A program made the translations under genes and the position numbers. A stretch of DNA of 13,048 nt. Source: Candidatus Hydrogenedens sp. GTDB lineage: Bacteria; Hydrogenedentota; Hydrogenedentia; Hydrogenedentales; Hydrogenedentaceae. Positions 1 through 6,087 of the stretch are shown here, piece by piece (the first letter of the stretch is position 1; each line of letters starts with the position of its first letter). The notes beneath the pieces were generated by a model. That model saw nothing but the letters and a program-made list of their open reading frames with translations, made no database searches and was not told the DNA's origin. The stretch spans positions 1 through 13,048 of the forward strand of contig DAOSBX010000050.1 of NCBI GenBank assembly GCA_035361075.1. Direction: 5' to 3'.

Positions 1-846
1 CCAGTCGAAGTAGTAGTTGTTTTGGGGACCGAACCAGCCGACATTCCACGCACGATTAATAGCACCATAGACATTTTCTTCCGTTGCCCATCCCCAGCGT
101 TCTGAGGTGATATGTCCATCACACCATAATACATTTGCCCTGCCCCAGTGGCGAAAATGTATCGAAGGCGACATAAATACTCCTTCCTGCCCCCTTGGAT
201 AATCTGCGGAAACCATCAAGGGCGGTTCTACAAAACTGTACTCCACTATATATCCGTTCTGTGGCATGCCACTATCTGCAAACATAATCGTCTCCGACGG
301 GTTTTCAATCATTCGTTCATGCATCCCCGATTTACACGCTTTTACAGGGTCTTGTTCGATACTCAACATCGAGCCGACATACGCCATGTTATAGCCATAT
401 CCCCCCGAACCCGATTCGAATGCATTGGGAACTTCGCCCAACTGACGATACTCAAAAAATTCCGGGCATTCCTTGATTCTCCCTTCAGGGACATATTCAA
501 AAAGCGGTCCTTTACGAAAATCAAAAGGTGTATTCGGATTTGGTGTTTCTCGTTTTCCATGCCACCTGCATTTTCCCCCAAAATGGTCCGGTTCAGAACC
601 CGGCAATAAGAAATCATACATATCCGATGCAGAGGGAACATAATATCCGTTGTTTTCACTGGCATACATTGTATTGGCTAAATATAACTGTCTCAGATTA
701 TTGACACATGAAACACTTCTTGCCTGAGCACGTGCTCGTGATAATGCGGGGAGAAGTATCATTGCAAGAATGCTAATGATGGCAATAACAACCAGCAGTT
801 CAATTAGAGTAAATCCCATATATTTATTATGTTTATCAACGAACAT
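1..846 (-). CDS. Prepilin-type N-terminal / H-X9-DG pseudopilin-like protein (3' end cut by window edge)
   Basis: The 282 codons present open with a type IV prepilin leader: short polar leader MFVDKHNKYM, cleavage Gly11, Phe12 as mature residue 1, then the TLIELLVV hydrophobic helix with Glu at mature position 5. Near the C-terminus (about 231-245) is HWGRANVLWCDG, where His233, nine residues and Asp243-Gly244 match the H-X9-DG motif of prepilin-processing-associated proteins typical of Planctomycetes, Lentisphaerae, Verrucomicrobia and relatives. The family is exported, processed by prepilin peptidase and held in the inner membrane or a pseudopilus; individual functions are mostly unknown. 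The start at 846 is preferred because AAAGGA lies 8 bases upstream (855-860); the internal ATG at 819 has no Shine-Dalgarno. The start overlaps the stop of the upstream surface-protein gene by 11 bases, implying translational coupling and co-regulation by the cobalamin riboswitch. By family length, probably only a few residues are missing at the left edge. Confidence 0.9.
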   Translation of the reverse strand, partial: MFVDKHNKYMGFTLIELLVVIAIISILAMILLPALSRARAQARSVSCVNNLRQLYLANTMYASENNGYYVPSASDMYDFLLPGSEPDHFGGKCRWHGKRETPNPNTPFDFRKGPLFEYVPEGRIKECPEFFEYRQLGEVPNAFESGSGGYGYNMAYVGSMLSIEQDPVKACKSGMHERMIENPSETIMFADSGMPQNGYIVEYSFVEPPLMVSADYPRGQEGVFMSPSIHFRHWGRANVLWCDGHITSERWGWATEENVYGAINRAWNVGWFGPQNNYYFDW

Positions 847-2947
847 TATATGTATCCTTTAGCCACATCTTCCCCCTCATAAGCAAAAACGCCACTATGA
901 TTAACATTAAAGAGATATTAAAAAATTTTCCTGCTACAGGAAGGGCTTGAAGTTCAATATCAAATTCGCGACATATCAATAAATTTCCATGAGGTTCGTC
1001 ATATATACATATTTCCAATTGTGTAGTTTTGCGCTCCGATAGAGGTTTTACAACAAAATAAATTCTTCCCTGGAAGATGGGTATCTGATGTCCTTCTACT
1101 GCAGGTTGTTCATCCCGCGTTATAATAATTCCACCCGCAACATCAACGGTTACTACTCCCGACTGAACAGGATTCCCATAAACATCGAAAATCTCATCAG
1201 AAATAAAACTGTAATAATTGCTTCCCGCCCCAAAATTCCACACATCCGGGACATAGCCGGGTAGTCCAGGTAAAACTTCAATGAAGGTTTCCCCTCGTAT
1301 CGTATTATCTAAACTCTGAACGGTGATTTTGCCTCTACCTGCTACGGTCCCTGCCTCCAATTCAATATTCAATTCTCCATCTCTAACCGCAACCTGAAGA
1401 CCTTCGGTCTCTGTATCATCATCTCCATTCAGTATATTTAGTAAAAAAGAGTTAACCGTGAACATAGTTCCATCAGCTACAGGCACATTATTTGCATCTT
1501 TAATTTCATCTCCAATAATTCTTACCATCTCACCATATCCTGCCACTCTTGTTTGTGCTGGATTGGCTACCAAACGGATATGTCCCTGACCGGGATTAAT
1601 ATCGCCCTCCCCTGCTACTGAAAAGATACCCAATATCCCTGTATATTGTGTCTGAAATCCTATCTTATTATTCACAAGATCTCTATCTACGACATTGACA
1701 TTCGCATTTGTCCATTCTGTTCCATTCCAACGATAAACACTCAAAGCGGATTCATCCAATCCTTCAATCTGTCCTGCAGTATATTGGACGGTTATCTTTG
1801 GTAATGCAACCTGTGCGGATTGAAAATCATTAATAGAAGAGATAAATTGAACAAATACCCCCCCTTTTATTAATCCTGACACACCCACTGTTGATGGGTC
1901 GGAGACTGTCTGCAACTCTACATTACAATTGTAATCTCTTGTCCCCGTCCTACTACCTGAAGAAAATAAAGATACACAAAGCGTACCATTTTGATTGCAT
2001 GCAGTCCCTAATTCCGTTCCTGCAGGACTTCCTCCCCACTCCATTGGGACTTCCAGAGGGAACACCGTGCTTTCAGGTCGGTTTGGGTCTGTCCCTGAGA
2101 CCCGTGTTTCATACTCATCAAGAATCCCATCACCGTCCGTATCAATATCTGGTGCAACATCTGCAAATGCCATCACTTCCGTTGCGAAATAACCATACAC
2201 AGGGTCAAGAATATTGGGTATCGTTGAAACCCGTATAAAATCAAATTCATCAAGATTTGCTGGGTTCCCTGATTCATCCACAGCCCACGCAATATCAAAT
2301 GCATCACCTCCGCCGGTTCCAAAATCAATACCTACTATAAAGGGATTATCGGGTCTTACATAATTATCTCGGTAAGGTAACATAGTAGGATTCGTATCCG
2401 CATATCCCCAAACGATTTCATTACTGGTTGAAGTTACAACACTCCCAACAAATGGCGGAGTATTTGTCATTAAACCCTGCGGGAAAACATTGCGATTCAA
2501 GTTTTTACTTCCGGGGATAACATACCATTTATCATCGGGTAACCCATTCTTATTTTCATCCTTTGATATTTCAATCAGTCCCGGTTCAATAAACTTTCTC
2601 CGCATATCTCCCCCAACCCAAAATGCATTTGAATAAACAATACAGTCCAACCCCATCGGATTTAGGGCTTCATCCTTCACAGGTGTTTTAAATTTAACAA
2701 CAAGGTAACTTTCTTGAGGTTCACCTGGTGTGCCAATAGAATAAATTCCATTTAATGCAGGCAAACTTGCTCCAAACCCCATTGGTGAACCTAAAACCAA
2801 TTGTGGATTTGTAAAACCTACATTCTGATTCTTGCCAAAATAGGCTACTACTTCATCCGCCCATGGGTCATCCGTAGCATAGGAATATACCGCTATAACA
2901 TTAAATAATAGGGTGATTAATAAAAAATATTTTATTCTTTTTAACAT
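836..2947 (-). CDS. Secreted, C-terminally anchored surface protein under cobalamin riboswitch control
   Basis: 703 residues. A signal peptide (KRIK then a hydrophobic core, likely cut after SYA at residue 24) is followed by an N-terminal domain (about 28-262) with motifs ENKNGLPDDKWYVIPGS (131-147) and FDIAWAVDESGNP (217-229). Similar motifs occur, as I recall them, in Bacteroides surface proteins of B12-uptake loci. Residues 267-280 (DIDTDGDGILDEYE) form a thrombospondin-type-3-like calcium-binding repeat. Beta-rich segments follow (about 300-450 and two Ig-like stretches at about 450-660). The tail has LPVAGK (669-674), a hydrophobic helix (about 675-690) and basic residues, suggesting a sorting or anchor signal. 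The ATG at 2947 has AAAGG 11 bases upstream, part of it inside a predicted hairpin. No catalytic motif is visible. The riboswitch and domain content suggest binding or presenting cobalamin at the cell surface; that role is inferred. Confidence is high for the gene and moderate for the role. Confidence 0.9.
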   Translation of the reverse strand: MLKRIKYFLLITLLFNVIAVYSYATDDPWADEVVAYFGKNQNVGFTNPQLVLGSPMGFGASLPALNGIYSIGTPGEPQESYLVVKFKTPVKDEALNPMGLDCIVYSNAFWVGGDMRRKFIEPGLIEISKDENKNGLPDDKWYVIPGSKNLNRNVFPQGLMTNTPPFVGSVVTSTSNEIVWGYADTNPTMLPYRDNYVRPDNPFIVGIDFGTGGGDAFDIAWAVDESGNPANLDEFDFIRVSTIPNILDPVYGYFATEVMAFADVAPDIDTDGDGILDEYETRVSGTDPNRPESTVFPLEVPMEWGGSPAGTELGTACNQNGTLCVSLFSSGSRTGTRDYNCNVELQTVSDPSTVGVSGLIKGGVFVQFISSINDFQSAQVALPKITVQYTAGQIEGLDESALSVYRWNGTEWTNANVNVVDRDLVNNKIGFQTQYTGILGIFSVAGEGDINPGQGHIRLVANPAQTRVAGYGEMVRIIGDEIKDANNVPVADGTMFTVNSFLLNILNGDDDTETEGLQVAVRDGELNIELEAGTVAGRGKITVQSLDNTIRGETFIEVLPGLPGYVPDVWNFGAGSNYYSFISDEIFDVYGNPVQSGVVTVDVAGGIIITRDEQPAVEGHQIPIFQGRIYFVVKPLSERKTTQLEICIYDEPHGNLLICREFDIELQALPVAGKFFNISLMLIIVAFLLMRGKMWLKDTYNVR

Positions 2948-2952
2948 CGCAT

Positions 2953-2987
2953 CTATAGCCTTTCAAAAAAAACAATTCAGGCTACAG
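2953..2987 (-). promoter_or_regulatory. Candidate ribosome-binding-site sequestering hairpin
   Basis: In the mRNA, CTGTAGCCT (2987-2979) can pair with AGGCTATAG (2961-2953) over nine positions with one G-U pair. The 3' arm contains part of the AAAGG Shine-Dalgarno of the surface-protein gene. The loop includes a run of eight U but no strong GC stem precedes it, so control of translation initiation looks likelier than termination. Upstream GGCT stretches in the leader could compete for the AGCC arm. Predicted by eye only. Confidence 0.45.
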
Positions 2988-3094
2988 ACGGAGGATTAAA
3001 CACTGGAAGGAAGATTGTTCAGCCCTTATTTACAAGGACTGCCAGACATCAGCCTTCCCGCGAGACCTCAGTCTGTTCGCTCAAATCGGACAGT

Positions 3095-3270
3095 AACCGG
3101 CAGGTCTTCGGACTTGCAGGCACAAACACAAACCTACTTGGCTCGGCTTCCCAGACCTATGTCCAGTGCCATAACGAGCTGTTCGTTCCTGCTCACCGCT
3201 GCGGGGCAGTTCCGGCTTCGCACCGGATTCCCTCTTAGCACCCTGTATACAACTTCGGGTGACCGGCAAC
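3095..3270 (-). promoter_or_regulatory. Cobalamin (B12) riboswitch aptamer
   Basis: Read on the minus strand, the region holds the conserved blocks of adenosyl-/hydroxocobalamin riboswitches in the right order: GGAATCCGGTG then GCCGGAACTGCCCCGC (3232-3198), the GGCACTGG core (3170-3163), and the B12 box CCGAAGACCTGCCGG (about 3111-3097). The ends carry near-complementary CCGG blocks that could close the outer stem. About 150 bases separate it from the start codon at 2947, room for an expression platform; a hairpin over the ribosome-binding site sits there. The usual logic of the class is repression when cobalamin is plentiful. Boundaries are approximate. Confidence 0.95.
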
Positions 3271-3390
3271 AGAGCGATTTATTTCTACTTAAACTTTATA
3301 TATTATTAATAACATAAAATATAAAAAAAAATCAAATAACAAAAACTTTTTTCAAAAAATATGGTATTATATTTATAGAACAAATTAGCG
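3271..3390. promoter_or_regulatory. AT-rich divergent promoter region
   Basis: This very AT-rich stretch must hold the start sites for the minus-strand riboswitch transcript and for the plus-strand 83-residue gene. On the plus strand, TGGTATTAT (3362-3370) is a plausible extended -10 element for the small gene. On the minus strand, TTGATT (around 3330-3337) followed by several TATAAT-like hexamers could serve the riboswitch transcript, but no single pair is clearly best. Confidence 0.35.
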
Positions 3391-3396
3391 AAGGAG
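3391..3396 (+). promoter_or_regulatory. Shine-Dalgarno deciding the start of the 83-residue gene
   Basis: AAGGAG ends five bases before the ATG at 3402. A GTG at 3396 in the same frame overlaps the Shine-Dalgarno itself and is therefore unlikely to be the start. Confidence 0.75.
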
Positions 3397-3401
3397 TGAA
3401 C

Positions 3402-3653
3402 ATGCCATTGGATTTAAGTAAATATCAAGGACAACAAACACCGCCAAGTAAAGCCATCGGTTTATGGATTTTTAATATTGATGATAAGGATATATGTTTC
3501 TGGGGAAATTATGATGAAGTAGTAAAAACTGCGGAACTTTATCTAAAAACAAAAAATATGCAAGACAAAACAATTTATCTAATTGACTGTATTGATTATA
3601 GCTACTTCTTCAATGAAGATTTTTCCATTAACCGATATATAAAAATATCATAA
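3402..3653 (+). CDS. Small protein of unknown function (83 residues)
   Basis: The frame encodes MPLDLSKYQGQQTPPSK, then a compact mixed segment (IGLWIFNIDDKDICFWGNYDEVVKTAELYL) and an acidic, aromatic C-terminal half. There is no signal peptide, no membrane helix and no Cys-pair motif, so it is probably cytoplasmic. A perfectly placed AAGGAG and a plausible extended -10 upstream support it as a real gene. It is divergent from the riboswitch-controlled surface protein. I recognise no family; the strand-helix-strand look of the middle part is only a guess at a small alpha/beta fold. Confidence 0.65.
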   Translation: MPLDLSKYQGQQTPPSKAIGLWIFNIDDKDICFWGNYDEVVKTAELYLKTKNMQDKTIYLIDCIDYSYFFNEDFSINRYIKIS

Positions 3654-3740
3654 GTATCTATCTACCAATATCTTACAATTATAGTAACAAAAAGAATCTC
3701 AAATCCGTTTATAAAGGGAATAAAATTTTATCCCGAAAAT

Positions 3741-3770
3741 TTGGCAAAATTTTGTGAGATATGCTATAAT
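3741..3770 (+). promoter_or_regulatory. Sigma-70-type promoter of the zinc-ribbon gene
   Basis: TTGGCA (3741-3746) and TATAAT (3765-3770) are separated by 18 bases, with a TGC extension directly before the -10. The transcript would start near 3777, giving a leader of about 45 bases. Copies of the palindrome AAAATTT(T) lie at 3722-3729, 3736-3742 and 3746-3753, overlapping the -35 box. Confidence 0.7.
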
Positions 3771-3821
3771 ATCAATGATAGTGATTGTATTTATTAAAAT
3801 GTGATTATAAGGATTTATACT

Positions 3822-4265
3822 ATGTTATCTTTCATGGACGTCCGTTGCCCACATTGTGGAGCACAAGGTAGAATTGTTCTACCTCCCTTAGGAACAATAT
3901 TAATTGGACCTTGTCCGCAATGCAAAGGAATGGTTGCTCTATTTAATGGCACCACATTACCATTAGACAGTAAAATTATTTTAGAAGGCACAATGGATGA
4001 AAAGAAAAGACATGTAGCGGAAGTATTTAGCAATTTTATTGAAGAACGGGTAGAGGAATTTTTTAAACCCAGAAAAGAAGAAACTTCCTCGTTTGATTCA
4101 GACCAATCTGTAGAGCCATTTCAACCTGAACATAGAATTGAAGAATACAGCCGTAAATCGGGGAAGAAAAGACCCATTACAAAAGAAGAAGTCTCCCGAT
4201 TCAAAGAGAAAGAAATTGACCTACTCGACAATCCTGAAACATTTAAAAAATATTTCTGTAACTAA
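3822..4265 (+). CDS. Zinc-ribbon-like protein of unknown function (147 residues)
   Basis: The N-terminus has two CxxC knuckles, CPHCG at Cys9/Cys12 and CPQCK at Cys31/Cys34, spaced as in a small zinc ribbon. The hydrophobic PPLGTILIG segment lies between them. The rest (about 50-147) is highly charged and low in complexity, probably helical or disordered (EERVEEFFKPRKEE, GKKRPITKEEVSRFKEKE). No signal peptide or membrane helix is seen, so it is probably cytoplasmic. The start at 3822 is chosen because AAGGA (3809-3813) lies eight bases upstream; the in-frame GTG at 3801 has no such site. It has its own strong promoter. Possible roles include protein-protein or nucleic-acid contact, but nothing in the sequence decides this. 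Confidence 0.75.
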   Translation: MLSFMDVRCPHCGAQGRIVLPPLGTILIGPCPQCKGMVALFNGTTLPLDSKIILEGTMDEKKRHVAEVFSNFIEERVEEFFKPRKEETSSFDSDQSVEPFQPEHRIEEYSRKSGKKRPITKEEVSRFKEKEIDLLDNPETFKKYFCN

Positions 4266-4407
4266 GCAGATTTTTTTAATCTCCAAATAGAAAAAAGCCG
4301 GTAGGGAAGAGGCAAATTTCACATGCACCTTAATAGGAATAAGCGTATCTATTATTACATGTATTTAAATTAATTTTGTACTTCGTTTCTTTTCATAATG
4401 TTATAAC

Positions 4408-5541
4408 CTACTGCGTTAATTTTTCACTTTGTGCACATGATACGCGATACAATTCCCATGCAATTGCTGAATTGACTACCCCACTCGATGCTAACGCTGG
4501 TACATCATACCCTGCTATTGGAACACAGGCATCTCCAAATGGCCACATGGGGTCAATCCATACTGTATCTTTGTCTGTTGGAAAGTCACGGTCCATATAC
4601 GGTGCTACATACACAGCCTTGGCACCCGCAGTTTTGGCTCGTTCAAGCATATTCCGTGGCGGATGTTGATAACCGATGTGAATCACCACATCCCCCGCAG
4701 AATAAACATCCTTCGGTTCGGGAATATAACTAAAGCCAGCATTCCATACCTCAGACCGAAACAAACTGCCTATAGCAGTTTTACTAACTTCATCCGGGAA
4801 AAGATGTCCCATGCTATACATTGTGAGTGTGCGACCTGCTCTTTTTGCCTCAGCCACCCATCTACCTACTGTGTCGAAATCCAAACGATGACGCGACTCA
4901 CAACGTCGTAGCATTGCAGAAACACGCATCGCATAATCCTTTGCGAGAACCCCAGGCGGAATTGGCGAAACATTATGTGTATCATGCCAAAAAATTCGAT
5001 TGCCCTGATACTTCTGCATTCGTGGTATACCTCCATAGAGTCCAATGCTTTCAAACAGCACTGGCATTTTTCCCAACCGCGAACATGCAGATACCAATTC
5101 ACCAGTAAACATCCACGCATAAATTGCCATCGTTAGTGTTGGAGAAAGACCATAGTCACACATCAACAATGTCATTGCTCCTGGAATAGGATGAGTAACA
5201 CCAAAAACGACCCAACATGCCCCTGACGTTGATATAGCTTCTGGTACTGGATGTTCTGCATCTGCGAAAAACAGTACGGCGTCGTTATCCATAGTAATCG
5301 TCTCTGGTAAGATAGCAGTAAGCATCAATCCTCCAGCCCGACCCGTTATCTCGCTTACCAGAGCTGGATTTCCACCAGCATAAAGTTCCCCACCTGCGAC
5401 AATTCTTTTTGCTACCATTTCCCCTGCCTGCACCATTGCAGGGATATCTTCCTGTGCTCGGTCAAGGGCATCTGCTGTCCGCAGTAGATACGAATCTGAC
5501 ATTGCACCTATAATCATAATCGCACTTATTACAATAATCAT
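4408..5541 (-). CDS. SIS-fold-like (phosphosugar-isomerase-like) protein, possibly membrane-tethered
   Basis: 377 residues. An uncharged hydrophobic N-terminus (MIIVISAIMIIGAM) could be an anchor or a poor signal peptide. Residues 42-75 (VAKRIVAGGELYAGGNPALV...GRAGG) resemble the first strand and phosphate-binding loop of sugar isomerase domains. The later part (about 282-365) repeats that style: AGDVVIHIGYQHPPRNMLERAKTAGA, then PIAGYDVPALASSGVVNSAIAWEL, like the end of a SIS domain. The SIS assignment rests on motif resemblance alone, and I see no catalytic residue that proves isomerase activity. The ATG at 5541 is preceded by AGGAG with six bases between, a good ribosome-binding site; an internal ATG at codon 14 would give a soluble protein but has only a weak site. 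It faces the zinc-ribbon gene convergently and is divergent from the tRNA. The true substrate is unknown. Confidence 0.8.
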   Translation of the reverse strand: MIIVISAIMIIGAMSDSYLLRTADALDRAQEDIPAMVQAGEMVAKRIVAGGELYAGGNPALVSEITGRAGGLMLTAILPETITMDNDAVLFFADAEHPVPEAISTSGACWVVFGVTHPIPGAMTLLMCDYGLSPTLTMAIYAWMFTGELVSACSRLGKMPVLFESIGLYGGIPRMQKYQGNRIFWHDTHNVSPIPPGVLAKDYAMRVSAMLRRCESRHRLDFDTVGRWVAEAKRAGRTLTMYSMGHLFPDEVSKTAIGSLFRSEVWNAGFSYIPEPKDVYSAGDVVIHIGYQHPPRNMLERAKTAGAKAVYVAPYMDRDFPTDKDTVWIDPMWPFGDACVPIAGYDVPALASSGVVNSAIAWELYRVSCAQSEKLTQ

Positions 5542-5758
5542 ATATATCTCCTGTTTCAGTTTCTTACTACTTATATATCATTTGATAATAAATGTTTACC
5601 AATCCCATCTATTCAGCATAACAGAAAAATTTCAATCTCTACAATTTAAGTAATACGTGTTCTAAATTGTTTATTACCTTTTAATAACCTCTAACATTAC
5701 AGATATTTTCAGTAACTAATCCCTCCAAATTATTCGTTGTATAAAAAAAATCATATAT
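5542..5758. other. AT-rich spacer between the SIS-like gene and the tRNA promoter
   Basis: It holds the ribosome-binding site (AGGAG, about 5548-5552 on the minus strand) and presumably the promoter of the SIS-like gene. A TTGGTA followed by a GATATATAAG block on the minus strand is a weak candidate. No reading frame or RNA structure could be supported. Confidence 0.4.
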
Positions 5759-5799
5759 TTGATTTTAACCACAGTATTATCATATAATCACTTTATAAT
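5759..5799 (+). promoter_or_regulatory. Promoter of the initiator tRNA
   Basis: TTGATT (5759-5764) and TATAAT (5783-5788) are 18 bases apart. A second TATAAT lies at 5794-5799, only nine bases before the mature tRNA 5' end, which would leave almost no leader. The first pairing is the better sigma-70-type match. Confidence 0.55.
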
Positions 5800-5808
5800 A
5801 CGATATGT

Positions 5809-5885
5809 CGCGGGGTGGAGCAGTCTGGCAGCTCGTTGGGCTCATAACCCAAAGGTCGCTGGTTCGAATCCAGCCCCCGCTACCA
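5809..5885 (+). tRNA. Initiator tRNA-fMet (CAU anticodon)
   Basis: The 77 bases fold as a full cloverleaf with an encoded CCA end. Initiator hallmarks are present: a TTGGG/CCCAA anticodon stem with three successive G-C pairs around CTCATAA, an A11-U24 pair in the D stem, and no Watson-Crick pair at 1-72. Here the 1-72 pair is C-U rather than the C-A of the Escherichia coli initiator. The T arm is GCTGG-TTCGAAT-CCAGC. It delivers formyl-methionine to start translation. Confidence 0.97.
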
Positions 5886-5893
5886 TTGAAATT

Positions 5894-5927
5894 AAAAGGA
5901 CTTGCACAAATGTGTGAGTCCTTTTTT
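5894..5927 (+). terminator. Rho-independent terminator after the tRNA
   Basis: AAAAGGACT pairs with AGTCCTTTT, and an inner GCACA/TGTGT helix closes the loop. The stem ends in a run of six T. It lies nine bases after the tRNA CCA end, on the same strand. Confidence 0.9.
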
Positions 5928-6001
5928 CGTGTCAATAAACTATAATCGACCCATTTACGTTTCAACAATAATCTAACGTTTATAATAGGTTTGATTAAAA
6001 A

Positions 6002-6019
6002 ATCGTTATTATTAACGAT
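6002..6019. repeat. Perfect inverted repeat, possible operator
   Basis: ATCGTTA and TAACGAT form perfect 7-base arms around a TTAT spacer, 14 bases upstream of the -35 box of the secreted-protein gene. The size and position suit a dimeric regulator site, but no regulator gene is present nearby. Confidence 0.4.
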
Positions 6020-6032
6020 ATTCGTTGTTTCC

Positions 6033-6063
6033 TTGCAAAATATGATTTAATTACATTTATAAT
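6033..6063 (+). promoter_or_regulatory. Candidate promoter of the glycoside-hydrolase-like gene
   Basis: TTGCAA (6033-6038) and TATAAT (6058-6063) are 19 bases apart, slightly long. The predicted transcript starts near 6070, leaving about 18 bases before the ATG with AAGGA at 6076-6080. Confidence 0.5.
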
Positions 6064-6087
6064 GTATCATTAAACAAGGAAATAACG

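Noticed and set aside
148..665. Two frames of 153 and 100 codons, one on each strand
   Set aside because: Both are shadows of the H-X9-DG pseudopilin-like gene, which has a clear leader and motif in its own frame.
3015..3317. Overlapping frames on both strands in the intergenic region
   Set aside because: They lie across the cobalamin riboswitch and its leader, with RNA-type conservation and no ribosome-binding site.
4266..4407. Terminator for the zinc-ribbon gene
   Set aside because: AGATT-TTTTT-AATCT after the stop is only a 5-base AT-rich stem; no convincing rho-independent terminator could be supported.
4663..5120. Several frames opposite or across the SIS-like gene
   Set aside because: They lack ribosome-binding sites and have unnatural composition; the 377-codon frame explains the region.
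5780..5968. Minus-strand frame encoding GWIRTSDLWVMSPTSCQTAPPR
   Set aside because: It is the antisense of the initiator tRNA; this peptide pattern is a familiar spurious annotation over tRNA-Met genes.
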